Source: Thermophagus xiamenensis
Lineage (GTDB): Bacteria > Bacteroidota > Bacteroidia > Bacteroidales > Marinilabiliaceae
Assembly: GCF_900112795.1 (NCBI RefSeq)
Contig: NZ_FONA01000019.1
Coordinates: forward strand, 33,071 to 97,070
DNA length: 64,000 bases
Direction: 5' to 3'
The notes below the pieces were generated by a model, which saw nothing but the letters and a program-made list of their open reading frames with translations, was not told where the DNA came from and searched no databases. The position numbers and the translations under genes are program-made. Positions 1-9,518 of this stretch are shown in pieces. Numbering within the stretch: the stretch's first letter is position 1; each line of letters starts with the position of its first letter.

Positions 1-1
1 T

Positions 2-895
2 TTAAACTATACGGTAATGAGCAAACGACGCCTGCTCGAACTCGTGGAAAAGGGTATTGTAAATGGATGGGATGATCCACGTATGCCTACCATTTCAGGA
101 TTACGGCGCCGTGGTTATACCCCCGAATCTATCCGTGCCTTTGCCGAACGTGTGGGTGTGGCCAAACGCGATAACATCATTGATATGGCATTACTGGAAC
201 ATTGCGTTCGTGAAGACCTCAACAAACGGGCACCAAGAGTTAATGCCGTGCTCGACCCGGTAAAACTCATCCTAACCAATTATCCCGAAGATAAAGTAGA
301 ATGGATGGAAGCCATCAATAACCCCGAGGATGAAAGCCAGGGAACCCGAAAAATTCCCTTCACTCGCGAATTATATATCGAGCGTAATGACTTTATGGAA
401 AACCCACCTAAAAAATTTTTCCGTTTAGGTCCGGGACGTGAAGTCCGATTAAAGAACGGTTATATCATAAAATGTGAAGATTATAAGAAAAACGACAAAG
501 GAGAAGTAGAGGAAATTTATTGTACCTTCGATCCGGAAACCAGGAGCGGAATGCCGCAAAGCAACAGAAAGGTCAAAGGGACTCTGCATTGGGTTAGTGC
601 TTCGCATTGTATCCCTGCAGAGGTGCGCCTCTACGATCGTCTTTTCCTGGATGAAGATCCTGCCGGTCATAAGGATAAAGATTTTAAAGAATTTCTTAAT
701 CCCGACTCTTTAAAAATCCTCACCAATTGCAAAGTAGAACCGTCATTAAAAGATTCAAAACCGCTGGATTTTTTCCAATTTCAAAGAGTTGGTTATTTTT
801 GTGTAGATCCTGACACAACTGAAGACCATCTGGTTTTTAACAGGACGGTTTCGCTCAAAGATACCTGGGCCAAAATGGCGGGTAGAAAACAATAA
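2..895 (+). CDS. glnS: Glutaminyl-tRNA synthetase, C-terminal part (cut by window start)
   Basis: Attaches glutamine to tRNA-Gln in the cytoplasm. The open frame runs in from the window edge, so the ATG at 17 is internal. It sits in the sequence [12 protein letters not shown], which is the class I KMSKS-type loop in its GlnRS form (VMSKRKL in E. coli). After it come the segment [20 protein letters not shown], typical of GlnRS/GluRS, and the beta-barrel anticodon-binding region ending in [10 protein letters not shown]. The Rossmann domain with the HIGH motif lies outside the window. A perfect 14-bp terminator hairpin follows about 105 bases downstream. The identification is secure. Confidence 0.95.
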   Translation, partial: LNYTVMSKRRLLELVEKGIVNGWDDPRMPTISGLRRRGYTPESIRAFAERVGVAKRDNIIDMALLEHCVREDLNKRAPRVNAVLDPVKLILTNYPEDKVEWMEAINNPEDESQGTRKIPFTRELYIERNDFMENPPKKFFRLGPGREVRLKNGYIIKCEDYKKNDKGEVEEIYCTFDPETRSGMPQSNRKVKGTLHWVSASHCIPAEVRLYDRLFLDEDPAGHKDKDFKEFLNPDSLKILTNCKVEPSLKDSKPLDFFQFQRVGYFCVDPDTTEDHLVFNRTVSLKDTWAKMAGRKQ

Positions 896-999
896 GCAGG
901 ATGCAGTATGAGAAAAATTTCAGGGTTCCCAATATGAAAAAGAAAACCCGGTGATATCAAATACTTTTAGGTAAAGTTGGTGATTTTGTCGTGTATTCC

Positions 1000-1052
1000 G
1001 AACCTCGTTATGGATTGATAAGTAACCATAACGAGGTTCATTTATTTTTTAG
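1000..1052 (+). terminator. Rho-independent terminator after glnS
   Basis: A perfect 14-bp inverted repeat (1000-1013 pairs with 1026-1039, 12-base loop) is followed on the plus strand by a T-rich run. It ends glnS and abuts the stop codon of the convergent kinase gene at 1042. The A-rich flank on the other side is weak, so it is mainly a plus-strand terminator. Confidence 0.8.
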
Positions 1053-1821
1053 AGGATTTAGGCTTAAAAGTATGCAAAAATCTTTTGACAAATCTTCGAA
1101 GCGTTGATGAAAACATTTGCCAGGCTATAAGCAAAAAAGCAAATCCGGCAGGATTGTTCCCCGAAGCCAAAGCATAACTTTCAGCCATTATCGAGAGTGG
1201 AATCGGTTGGTTGGTAAGTTTTTTCAAATTTCCAATACCTATACGAGGCGAAATATATTTCTTCTTCCGAATCCGGTTTAAATCTATGATTGAAAAGGTA
1301 TAAGAATGATTTGAATTCTTTGTAATCAAGATGTTTCCGGGACTTAAATCCTCGTGCCAGAATCCGGCGGGATGCATCTTTGTCGCCATAAAACGGCCAA
1401 AAGCCATTAAAATAGCACGGGCTTCGTCACTCTCTTTCTCTATAACATCAGACATAATATATTCACCGGGTTCCCAAGAAGAAATGTAAAAACTTTGTTT
1501 CAGAATCCCACACGCTCCCTTTACCTCTACGTAGCCAATCGGCATAGGTGTTTTTATCCCCTTTTCCAACAACAACTTAGCTGTTTTATATGACCGCTTG
1601 GCTTTAGATGCCCGCACCCAGGAATACATTAACCTATTAAATAGGGTAATTTTATTAAAAGCTTTAACACACAACTCTCGACCCCCTACATTGATAACTC
1701 TTATTTCGTTTCTATCATCCTTTATAACAGTCCCTTCCCTCTTAAACACCTCCGGAAGATCCTTCATAAATTCATCTAAATCAACATCTTCAGTAAAATA
1801 TTTAATACTTCTGACAGCCAT
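1042..1821 (-). CDS. Lipopolysaccharide kinase (WaaP/InaA-like) family protein
   Basis: A 259-residue protein with a small eukaryotic-type kinase fold. Lys53 in CVKAFN is the likely ATP lysine. HEDLSPGNIL (about 156-165) gives the catalytic Asp and Asn, and IDLNR (179-183) replaces the usual DFG. This pattern is seen in the WaaP/InaA/Kdo-kinase group, which phosphorylates core-sugar residues of lipopolysaccharide at the cytoplasmic face of the inner membrane; the substrate here is unknown. The basic C-terminus could bind membrane. A terminator at 2074-2120 separates it from the lipid operon upstream, so it is probably its own transcription unit, convergent with glnS. RIO-type protein kinase is a less likely alternative. 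Confidence 0.8.
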   Translation of the reverse strand: MAVRSIKYFTEDVDLDEFMKDLPEVFKREGTVIKDDRNEIRVINVGGRELCVKAFNKITLFNRLMYSWVRASKAKRSYKTAKLLLEKGIKTPMPIGYVEVKGACGILKQSFYISSWEPGEYIMSDVIEKESDEARAILMAFGRFMATKMHPAGFWHEDLSPGNILITKNSNHSYTFSIIDLNRIRKKKYISPRIGIGNLKKLTNQPIPLSIMAESYALASGNNPAGFAFLLIAWQMFSSTLRRFVKRFLHTFKPKSSKK

Positions 1822-2073
1822 AAAAAATGGTTTACAGTGTTAATTTCTTGCGCATAACATAGTATCAAGGATTATGCCTTATGACCCGCAAATGAAGTCA
1901 AAAAAGCTCTGTTGTTTGGCCAACTTCTAAAAAACCTGGCAAACACTTTAGGAATCTTTTCCACTTTCTTTTATTACACAAGTTAAACATATTTTCAACC
2001 TTCTTTCAGAGAAAAGCGGTAAAACGATATTATTACCGGATAACCAAACAAAATAACCTGATAAAAACAACAG

Positions 2074-2120
2074 AAAAAACCGGAGCAGAAAATGGAAGGC
2101 ATTAGCCATACCTGCTCCGG
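2074..2120 (-). terminator. Terminator of the 10.2-2.3 kb minus-strand operon
   Basis: Stem CCGGAGCAG/CTGCTCCGG (2080-2088 with 2112-2120) is followed, reading the minus strand, by six T and a second T-rich run. It lies about 170 bases past the stop of the VOC gene and before the kinase gene. A small open frame across this hairpin (1948-2157) is probably spurious. Confidence 0.75.
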
Positions 2121-2286
2121 ACTTAAAGGAAATAGACCTCATACAAGAACTAATCACTTAGTCTGTCAATCAGTCAACCATTACCTGGATCTATCTTCAA
2201 ATTTACTTATCCCCAATTGTATTGACCACAAATATTGAATTAACCATCAAAAAAAGGCATTGAATGGTTATTTTTTGAGGTTAAGA

Positions 2287-3345
2287 TTAATCTTTTACAC
2301 GACTAAAAGTTAACGTCTTTACCATCCAATCAGGCAAAGGTTTTCCCGGATCCCTCTTCCGAAGATTGATATACCAACCCAGTTTTTCCACAACCGGGAG
2401 TTTGTGCGTTTCTACAAACTCGATAGGTGTTCCGTCCGGATCGGAGATATATGAAAAATGACCGGCAGCATTACCCATATCAAAGCTATTGGCACTATCA
2501 ACCGTAAAGGCATAACCTAATGCTTCGCACTCTTTTCTTAATGCTTCCATCCCGGTAATATCAAAACAGATATGAATAAAGCCCAGTTCGCCCCAGATTC
2601 TGTTAGCAAATATTTTTTTAGGTTTACGCTCTAATGACTGAATTAGCTCAATGACCGACGGCCCTAACAATTTACTGAAAGGTCCACGCCGTGGTTTACT
2701 ATGTTTAAGTAATACCCTCCGGTATTTTTCTTTTCCGCCTGGTAAGGATTGAAGGTCATCGAAGGTTCCGGTTTCATCATAAACAACCTCATCATATTGT
2801 AATATTTGCGAATAAACTTCTCTGGCATGATCCACATCCGACACCCCTATAACAGCACCCAGCACTCCGCCTGTTGGCGACTTTTGTTCCATAAAACAAC
2901 TGGGATGCTCTACTACCTCAAATATATTTTGATAGGGATCAGACAAAAAATAATGCCACTGACCGGCAGGATTAACCATGGGTTCACTCAGCAGTTTTAC
3001 CTTCATTTCCCGGTGGCGTTTATAGGCAGCCGACAAATCACGGCATTTCATTTTCACAATAAAAATACCGGTATCCCCCAAACGCACGTCAAAATTGGGT
3101 GGCGAAGGCTCCATTTGGGTATGTTGCCAGACTTCAAACCCGCCACCACCTTCCATATTCATGGCCAGGGCGGCATAACGTTCACAATCCTTGCCGTTGG
3201 TATAATGATGCATTAACCGGGCTGTAGCCACATCTTCAAAAACACTAATATCCATACCAAAAACGCGTCGATACCAACGCCAAGCTTCTTTTGCATCTTT
3301 TAAGCCGATACCAACTTGTTGTATTCCACAAATGTTTTTTTCCAT
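2287..3345 (-). CDS. Two-domain VOC (glyoxalase/dioxygenase-fold) protein
   Basis: A 352-residue protein with two VOC modules: residues about 5-145 (starting GIQQVGIGLKDAKEAWRWY, ending NIFEVVEH) and about 160-320 (starting GAVIGVSDVDHAREVY, ending PIEFVETH). The first beta strand of module 1 has Gln where a metal His is usual, but module 2 keeps His in GFIHICFD and Glu in PIEFVE. The size and tandem layout resemble extradiol dioxygenases and HPPD-like enzymes, yet the substrate cannot be read from sequence. It starts 12 bases after the upstream SDR stop, so the two are surely co-transcribed at the end of the lipid operon. Function is unassigned; a redox or isomerase step on a lipid or quinone precursor is only inference. 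Confidence 0.75.
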   Translation of the reverse strand: MEKNICGIQQVGIGLKDAKEAWRWYRRVFGMDISVFEDVATARLMHHYTNGKDCERYAALAMNMEGGGGFEVWQHTQMEPSPPNFDVRLGDTGIFIVKMKCRDLSAAYKRHREMKVKLLSEPMVNPAGQWHYFLSDPYQNIFEVVEHPSCFMEQKSPTGGVLGAVIGVSDVDHAREVYSQILQYDEVVYDETGTFDDLQSLPGGKEKYRRVLLKHSKPRRGPFSKLLGPSVIELIQSLERKPKKIFANRIWGELGFIHICFDITGMEALRKECEALGYAFTVDSANSFDMGNAAGHFSYISDPDGTPIEFVETHKLPVVEKLGWYINLRKRDPGKPLPDWMVKTLTFSRVKD

Positions 3346-3357
3346 GCTTAAAGGCTT

Positions 3358-4158
3358 TTAGTTTTTAATTTTGGTTACCATAAAGTGATAAAGTACCGGA
3401 AGAAAGCGACGGATATAAACCATAATAAGCTCCGCTTGTCCTACCAATAGTTCCCTGCGCCGGTTTCGGATGGCTTTTACCATTTTTTTTGCACATCTTT
3501 CTGCCGGCATACCACCTGCCTGCCCCGGATCCATCTTGTTATAAGACTCGCCGCTGGCGGTTAGGGCATTTATTGAAATATTAGTATTTATCCTTCCGGG
3601 CGAAATAATGGTAACTTTAATATTGTCGTTTTTCAGCTCGGCCCTCAATGACTCAAAAAAGCCCTGCAGAGCATGCTTCGCGGCCGAATAAGCCGTACGC
3701 CACGGAAATCCGAACTTACCGGCAATGCTACTTACGGCAACAATATGCCCCTGGCCCTGCTTCAACATATGTGGCAAAACCAGCTTGGTGAATTGCACTA
3801 CCCCAAAAAAATTAACCTCCATAATCTTTCGGTCTATCTCAACGGGGGTCTCTTTGGCCAGCGACCGCTGACTCTGACCGGCATTATTTATAAGAATATC
3901 AACACCCTGGCTTTTCTCTATCAATTGAGCAACCACCGCTTCCATCTCCTCCGGTTTGGTAAGATCCAATATCTCAACTTCACAATATGAAGTGTGTTTC
4001 AAACAAATATCCCTAACCTTTTCCAACTCTTGACGGTTGCGAGACAAAAGCATAAGTTTTGCGCCTTCACGAGCCAACTCGATAGCTAATGCTTTCCCTA
4101 TTCCCGAAGACGCACCGGTGATCCAGATTCTTTTATCTCTTAGTTTCTGCATACTCAA
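3358..4158 (-). CDS. SDR-family short-chain oxidoreductase
   Basis: A classical NAD(P)-dependent SDR of 266 residues. TGASSGIG (14-21) is the cofactor loop, NNAG (91-94) the structural motif, a Ser in AVSSIAG (about 143) and YSAAK (157-161) complete the catalytic triad. SRNRQ after beta-2 suggests NADPH preference. The C-terminal tail (VYIRRFLPVLYHFMV) is hydrophobic and basic, as in membrane-associated SDRs acting on lipids (DHRS7-like). It is followed 12 bases later by the VOC gene and preceded by the DUF5686 gene 133 bases upstream. The likely start is MSMQKL or MQKL. The substrate is unknown. Confidence 0.88.
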   Translation of the reverse strand: MSMQKLRDKRIWITGASSGIGKALAIELAREGAKLMLLSRNRQELEKVRDICLKHTSYCEVEILDLTKPEEMEAVVAQLIEKSQGVDILINNAGQSQRSLAKETPVEIDRKIMEVNFFGVVQFTKLVLPHMLKQGQGHIVAVSSIAGKFGFPWRTAYSAAKHALQGFFESLRAELKNDNIKVTIISPGRINTNISINALTASGESYNKMDPGQAGGMPAERCAKKMVKAIRNRRRELLVGQAELIMVYIRRFLPVLYHFMVTKIKN

Positions 4159-4291
4159 TAAAGCTTTCTATAACTTTATTCTCCCAATAAAAAGCACTTA
4201 ACCACTTTATTCCTATAACAATGGGAAAACAAATGATATATCTTTTATATAAATTGAATTCTTTCAATAGCAGATGTTTGTTTAGATTGCT

Positions 4292-6745
4292 TTAAAAACT
4301 CATTTCCGCCCTTATGCGGATTCCGTCTTTATCCGTAAATCCTTCATTAAGATAATGATTTCCCAACAAACGTACATACTCAACACGCAAAACTTTAAAA
4401 ATATTAGTAACTCCTACTCCAATTTCGGCATAGGGAACCTTCGAATCGGTACTGTTATAATAATCCGGAAGGTCAAACACGCCCTTATAAGCATCGGTAA
4501 GAGTACCGTAATGACCTTTAAATGACACAATTTCCCGCAGCTTAAGTTGCCGGATCAGAGGCACTCTGTTTAAAATAATCCCTCCCCCGTTAAAATGGAA
4601 ATGCGTATTGGTATACAAATTATGCGCAAATGAAGCATGATGCAACAAATTATACCTGTATTTCGCATAACCGAGCGACATAGATCCTACCGGTTGATCC
4701 AAAAGGTCATAAGGTGCTTTCCCCTGCAGGAAACCTGCATTAAGCATATAGTGCATAAATACCTGCCCCATATTGATACGACCCTTAACAGAACCGTGCA
4801 AATGGGCATAAAGTCCGGAATGACGCATGCTGCCACCGGGCAATAAAGTTTGACCTATATCCAAACTTAAATTTATAACAGGAATAGGGTCCAAATAATA
4901 GATTCGGTCAAAATAAAACTTATCGTAGTGCTGACCCGAAACAATTCTCAGATTCACTAACAATCCGTAATTTTTATACGAATCATACTCAATGTTGCCC
5001 GAAAAAAAACGTACTTCCGGTGTTGCTTTGCTCTCAAGATAGTATGGTGAGAATTCTAATTGATAATCATCATTAACGTTGTATTCAAATCGCAAATCAA
5101 GGCTACGCTCGTCTTTCAAATAAGGATTTTTTTTGCGGGTAGTAAGAGCCGCAATAAAATTGCCATTCCCTTTGTTATTGGGATTATTCTTAATAAACCT
5201 GTAAAACTTGTCGTGAGATATCAGCGAATAATCGTTGGAATAATTAATCCTGAAAATAAATTTATCGGTTTCACCGGGCTGCCATATAATATTTCCGCCA
5301 TACTTAAGTTCTTTACTTCGGGTACCCGCCCCAACAAACCCGCCAACAGAGAAATGTTTGGACATTTGCTCGCTGGTCCTTAACGGAAGTGTAAACCTAT
5401 GTCCTTCAATAGCATTAGATGAGTATAGGTCAAATGCAGGTCCTATATCGATTTTACCGGCATTGACAAAACCGGTTAAGGCCAGACCGCCAACGGCATC
5501 AACACCTTGAACCAATCTTTGGTCTTTTAACATATCGATACGATAATAATCTTGTTCCTGCAGGTGGCCGTTACCAAACTCAGCTTGTTGACTCCACTCT
5601 TTGGCATCGATACGGTCAAGCCTTTCCGATACAGAATATTGTGTTAATTTGTTGACAATCCAATTTCCACCGGCAATATCATCCACTCGCCGTGAACTAT
5701 ATACCGAAACAGAATCCTTCTCCGGGTTGAGCGATAAATTAATACGAACATCTTGCTTATCGTAGAACCATCGACCTTCGGGAAGCAATTTATATTTAAC
5801 CTTTCCGCGAAATCCTTTGACAAAATTCAGATTAGCCTCACCGGGGATATGAACCTCTATTTCCGTAAGGGCAAAACTCTCATCTTCTACCACGAAATTA
5901 CCTGAAAAAAGCGGGTCAAATCGGTTTTTGGGTGCAAAGGAAAAATGAAAATACTTTTTCCCTTCAATTTGTGTACTATCGTTGAGATATAAGTTGTACC
6001 GCGATAAAGCATTTTTGCCTATCGGTGACAGAAAGGAACGGTCCAGAATGTTTATTTGCTCGTTATAAAAATTCAAATCAACCACTACGTTGCGCAACAC
6101 ATATGTTTCAATAGCCTGATTAATGCGGGGAAAAATTCCTGCTTTCGTTTGATAAAGTACGAGCGTAGTGTCTTCCGATACGGCCTCTGCCGTTTCGGAA
6201 AGATAAACAGGCGAAAAACGTATTTGCCGGTTATCTGCTTCTACCGTTACCTCTTCAAAGTTGTCAATCCACCGAGTGACATTGGATGCTGTATCTATAG
6301 CCACATAAACGTTAGTGACCGAAAAGGTTTTGTAATTCTTATAACTTTGAATCTGTAATTTGTTTTCTGCTTTTCTTTCCTGAATCTTATTAAAAAGAAC
6401 CACGGCGCGTTCCACTTCGGGTTTCACGGTAACCTCTCCAATGGTTCTCACATTTTGCTGAAGATAGACCGTTAGCTGCTGATTCCCGTAACGATTAATT
6501 CCAATTTCTTTAGGGTAAAACCCTATCGAAGAAAAAACAATAGTATCACCCTGCGGGGAATCTAAAGAAAAAGTTCCGTCAGCATCAGTAGTGGTTCCCT
6601 GCAGAGTGCCTTTTACCACTACATTCACAAAAGGAACTGGCTCACCGTTTCCTTCTTCCCGTACTACTCCCCAAACTTTCTGCGCATTCAGGTTAAGACT
6701 AAATGTAGCCAACCAAAACACAACCACTAAAAACTTTTGGACCAT
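4292..6745 (-). CDS. DUF5686 / carboxypeptidase-regulatory-like outer-membrane protein
   Basis: An 817-residue protein with a signal peptide (cleavage near LNLNAQ), a CarboxypepD_reg-like beta-sandwich (about 23-105, VPFVNVVVKGTLQGTTTDADGTF) and a long DUF5686 region ending in an alternating, aromatic-rich beta-barrel-like C-terminus (final IRAEMSF). Such proteins are predicted in the outer membrane of Bacteroidota; their role is unknown. The start lies 7 bases past the stop of the CDP-alcohol phosphatidyltransferase, so it belongs to the same operon, a hint that it serves lipid or envelope assembly. A second family member is encoded at 19426-22002. Confidence 0.85.
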   Translation of the reverse strand: MVQKFLVVVFWLATFSLNLNAQKVWGVVREEGNGEPVPFVNVVVKGTLQGTTTDADGTFSLDSPQGDTIVFSSIGFYPKEIGINRYGNQQLTVYLQQNVRTIGEVTVKPEVERAVVLFNKIQERKAENKLQIQSYKNYKTFSVTNVYVAIDTASNVTRWIDNFEEVTVEADNRQIRFSPVYLSETAEAVSEDTTLVLYQTKAGIFPRINQAIETYVLRNVVVDLNFYNEQINILDRSFLSPIGKNALSRYNLYLNDSTQIEGKKYFHFSFAPKNRFDPLFSGNFVVEDESFALTEIEVHIPGEANLNFVKGFRGKVKYKLLPEGRWFYDKQDVRINLSLNPEKDSVSVYSSRRVDDIAGGNWIVNKLTQYSVSERLDRIDAKEWSQQAEFGNGHLQEQDYYRIDMLKDQRLVQGVDAVGGLALTGFVNAGKIDIGPAFDLYSSNAIEGHRFTLPLRTSEQMSKHFSVGGFVGAGTRSKELKYGGNIIWQPGETDKFIFRINYSNDYSLISHDKFYRFIKNNPNNKGNGNFIAALTTRKKNPYLKDERSLDLRFEYNVNDDYQLEFSPYYLESKATPEVRFFSGNIEYDSYKNYGLLVNLRIVSGQHYDKFYFDRIYYLDPIPVINLSLDIGQTLLPGGSMRHSGLYAHLHGSVKGRINMGQVFMHYMLNAGFLQGKAPYDLLDQPVGSMSLGYAKYRYNLLHHASFAHNLYTNTHFHFNGGGIILNRVPLIRQLKLREIVSFKGHYGTLTDAYKGVFDLPDYYNSTDSKVPYAEIGVGVTNIFKVLRVEYVRLLGNHYLNEGFTDKDGIRIRAEMSF

Positions 6746-6752
6746 AAACCCC

Positions 6753-7346
6753 TCATCTTTTCCCGCTATCTCTCATCAACCAGTAGAGACCTTTAACACC
6801 AATTTTAATGTCATCCAATTTCAATAAAACAAAAATCTTTTCGATGTAGGCTATAGCACCCCATCCAACAGCCAGATAGTAAAACCAAGGAATAAAACCA
6901 TATACAAAAAGAACAAAGAAGAACACCCCCTGCAGGTAGCCGGCCGAAACAGCCGAATATAAATGTAGCCCCGGAATTTTCCCGAACCGCACAAACGAAA
7001 CAAAATAACTAATTACAAAAACAGTGAGAAAAAGGTATAAAACCCAGGCATGGGGCTCTATATCGGTCCACTTAAAAAGAAACAGACCCAGCAATGCCAT
7101 GGCATAGGTCACTATATCCGCCAAATTATCCAGTGCTGCCCCAAAATGAGTTTGTAAATGAAAAATTCGTGCTATGTTCCCGTCTAATATATCACTCACC
7201 AAACTGATACATAACAATACAACAAAAGTAGACTCCCTACCTGTTAGTGCCATATACAATATAACCGGAAATACCAGCAACCGGTACAAACTCAACAAAT
7301 TGGGAACATTTAATACTTTTTCGCCTTTAATTGTTAATTGCTTCAT
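6753..7346 (-). CDS. CDP-alcohol phosphatidyltransferase family protein
   Basis: An inner-membrane enzyme of 197 residues with about five or six hydrophobic segments. It carries the complete family signature D-x2-D-G-x2-A-R-x8-G-x3-D-x3-D: D52, D55-G56, A59-R60, G69, D73 and D77. These residues bind CDP and metal and catalyse transfer of a phosphatidyl-type group from a CDP-activated lipid to an alcohol. The acceptor (glycerol-3-phosphate, serine, inositol or other) cannot be told from the motif. It shares an operon with CdsA-like and lipid-kinase-like genes, fitting a CDP-lipid pathway, and is followed 7 bases later by the DUF5686 gene. Confidence 0.9.
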   Translation of the reverse strand: MKQLTIKGEKVLNVPNLLSLYRLLVFPVILYMALTGRESTFVVLLCISLVSDILDGNIARIFHLQTHFGAALDNLADIVTYAMALLGLFLFKWTDIEPHAWVLYLFLTVFVISYFVSFVRFGKIPGLHLYSAVSAGYLQGVFFFVLFVYGFIPWFYYLAVGWGAIAYIEKIFVLLKLDDIKIGVKGLYWLMRDSGKR

Positions 7347-7565
7347 TCCTATAAAGTTTGTTTAATTTATTAGTTTAAATCCTGTTTTGGCAAACACTCA
7401 CACCCGCCGACTCACATGCGGCTAAGCTCAGGTGAAAGATTAAGCACCCAACATGAGCCCGGTAAAATGAAACTTCAGCTTCAATCCCGGCATATTACTC
7501 CCTGCGAGCTGTAATACTTTACTTCTTTAGTGGTAAAAGACACCATGTCAGCATCAAGATTAATA

Positions 7566-8687
7566 TTAATGTTTTCCAACCACTACTGCTTCCTTTTTCC
7601 CACTTTTTTCACAAACATTATCGATAAACCATGCCAACATTTTATGTACAATGGCTTCATCCATATTATCCTTCCCCTGAACAATTACCTCATCTCTGCG
7701 TGAAGTATCAAAACGAATATCCAAATTACTATAACTCCCGGTAAAGGACATGCCGACGGCCATCAAACGCTCAAGAGCATTCATATCCGAATGTTTCAGG
7801 CCGGGATGAGGCACAATGGTTATAGGTAATTTACTATTCAGACTGTTAATAACATATTTGTTTTTAACAGGTTCTTTAGCCACAAAATTCATTATCACCG
7901 GCACCTCTTCCCTTTTAATTGTCTGCATCAGGTAATCCACCACTGTATTTACCGGAATCAGATTTTGTGTGGCCTCCGGTGCAATCCGGGCCCTTATCGT
8001 TTGTCCTGGATATCGTTTGGCAAGTCGATGCACCCGCTTGGCAAAATCAAATATACCATAATCGGTAAAGGTTTCACCGGTCTCATTATTTCCTGCCACC
8101 TGAGACAAGCGAATAATATGACCTCTGAATTTTGGGTCACTACTCATGTGTCTTTGCACCACATTTTCGGACAGGCGTTTCGACCATTCATAATAATTAC
8201 GAAAAGCAGATACGTCCATGTCCGGATAAAAGCGTTCTTCAAATACTTCGTTAATATGGCCGCACGAATAAGCAGTTCCAACTAAAAAGAAGCGTGAAGC
8301 CCCCTGCGCATATTGCTTAAAAACCCGGACTGAGTTATCCACCCCTTCCACATTTGTTGAATAAATCTCTTCTTTCGATTTTTGGTCATATTTCAGACTG
8401 GCAGCAAAATGAAAGAAGTCAGCTTCTTTTTCAAATATTTTGTTCAGATGGGTCTGCGGCAGAGCATAATCCTTTTCCAACAATGAATAATTGTAAACAG
8501 AAAGGTTTTCAATATCAGGAAGCTGTCCTCTATTTACCTGCATCAATGATTGTTCAACCCGCTCTCGGGCCGATAATTTTCCGTTTCCCCGCACTAATGC
8601 CACCACCTCGTAGTCGTTTTTCAATAAATCATTGATGAAATTGGACGCTACAAATCCGTTGGCCCCATTAACAATTATTCGCTTCAT
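7566..8687 (-). CDS. Extended SDR, reductase-like (NAD-binding_4/epimerase type)
   Basis: A 373-residue extended SDR. VNGANGFVASN (6-16) is a GxxGxxA cofactor loop, FFHFAASLKYDQ (91-102) matches the reductase-type segment, and YEWSK (166-170) gives the YxxxK pair. The long substrate region and the HFAAS/STNVEGV pattern resemble thioester- or fatty-acyl-reductase domains more than sugar epimerases, but this is a judgement by eye. It lies between the lipid-kinase-like gene (23 bases upstream) and the CDP-alcohol transferase. If it is an acyl reductase, it could supply a long-chain alcohol for the kinase next door; a 3-beta-hydroxysteroid-dehydrogenase-like role is the main alternative. Confidence 0.75.
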   Translation of the reverse strand: MKRIIVNGANGFVASNFINDLLKNDYEVVALVRGNGKLSARERVEQSLMQVNRGQLPDIENLSVYNYSLLEKDYALPQTHLNKIFEKEADFFHFAASLKYDQKSKEEIYSTNVEGVDNSVRVFKQYAQGASRFFLVGTAYSCGHINEVFEERFYPDMDVSAFRNYYEWSKRLSENVVQRHMSSDPKFRGHIIRLSQVAGNNETGETFTDYGIFDFAKRVHRLAKRYPGQTIRARIAPEATQNLIPVNTVVDYLMQTIKREEVPVIMNFVAKEPVKNKYVINSLNSKLPITIVPHPGLKHSDMNALERLMAVGMSFTGSYSNLDIRFDTSRRDEVIVQGKDNMDEAIVHKMLAWFIDNVCEKSGKKEAVVVGKH

Positions 8688-8710
8688 ATTTTATAGATTT
8701 AATATCAATT

Positions 8711-9385
8711 TTAGAGAAATATCAATAATACAGCAATTACACTCAAAGGAATGGACAGGTTATCGGACCCTCTCCAACTTATCAACTCTGCCAAAGTACC
8801 GACTCCGGCGACCAACACCGACAACCAAATGGTTTTAAAATCAAAAAATTCACGCTGAAAGTAGATGGCTATCATCGTAATAACAACGCTGGTAACAAAA
8901 AAGGCGGCCGTACCCAACCACGTCTTCTGAAGTTTCCTGCCCCTAAATTTAATTCTACCATTATGTTTTTTTATGTTGATGCCCAAAATAGCAGCCATTG
9001 GGTCACATACGGCCAGTATCAACATGGGCAGAATAAATAAAAATTTATTGTCTAACAAATTAGATATCAAAAAAGTAATGTATATCGATAATGGCAACAA
9101 ATAACTGCCCATCGATTTGCGACTAATATCATGTATCGATTTCAATTGACGGCTTTTTTGAGTGACTGCCAGCACCACAAAAAACACCATTGCCAGAACA
9201 AAAACATACCAATGTGAAGAGAAAATATAAGGAAAGGGCAAAGTGGCCAGCGTGGCAGAAAAATGGGCAAACTTGCGGGTTATTTCTCCTTTTACATGTA
9301 AACGCCTGTAATTTAACTCATTAAAAGTCAACAAAATACTTATTCCTATCAAATATACGATAGCAATACCGAGTATATTATCCAT
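8711..9385 (-). CDS. Diacylglycerol/polyprenol kinase family protein (DGK1/SEC59/VTE5-like)
   Basis: A 224-residue integral membrane protein with about six hydrophobic helices. TRKFAHFS (36-43), MGSYLLPLSIYI (92-103), CDPMAAILG (127-135) and KTWLGTAAFF (154-163) follow the pattern of the CTP-dependent lipid kinases that phosphorylate dolichol, phytol or diacylglycerol. The family is distantly related to CdsA, whose homologue is encoded immediately upstream. This suggests successive CTP-using steps on one lipid, although the substrate is not known. Confidence 0.8.
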   Translation of the reverse strand: MDNILGIAIVYLIGISILLTFNELNYRRLHVKGEITRKFAHFSATLATLPFPYIFSSHWYVFVLAMVFFVVLAVTQKSRQLKSIHDISRKSMGSYLLPLSIYITFLISNLLDNKFLFILPMLILAVCDPMAAILGINIKKHNGRIKFRGRKLQKTWLGTAAFFVTSVVITMIAIYFQREFFDFKTIWLSVLVAGVGTLAELISWRGSDNLSIPLSVIAVLLIFL

Positions 9386-9420
9386 GACAATTTTTATTTA
9401 TCTTTTACTTTTTCAAATAA

Positions 9421-9518
9421 AATGAAACGAGCATGGCGGCTTTTGCCACAAAAAACATGTATAAATTTTATTAAGCCATGCGAGTTCCATTAGACCAATG
9501 AATTAGATAAATTTTATA
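9421..9518. repeat. GAAACGAGCATG repeat module, copy 1
   Basis: This gap holds one copy of a module also found at about 33970-34079 and 55985-56078. It begins AATGAAACGAGCATGGC, carries a CATGTATAAA centre, then CATGCGAGTTCCAT and ACCAATGAA, and ends ATAAATTTTATAC. The two ends (ATGAAACGAGCATG and CATGCGAGTTCCAT) are imperfect inverted repeats, so the module can fold as a hairpin, REP/MITE-like. It lies between two co-directional operon genes. Confidence 0.75.

Noticed and set aside
1948..2157. 69-codon minus-strand open frame
   Set aside because: It spans the terminator hairpin at 2074-2120, has no recognisable family and no supporting context.
2247..2277. TAACCAT/ATGGTTA hairpin with a plus-strand T-run
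   Set aside because: It points to a plus-strand terminator, but no plus-strand gene ends here; the stem is short and AT-rich.
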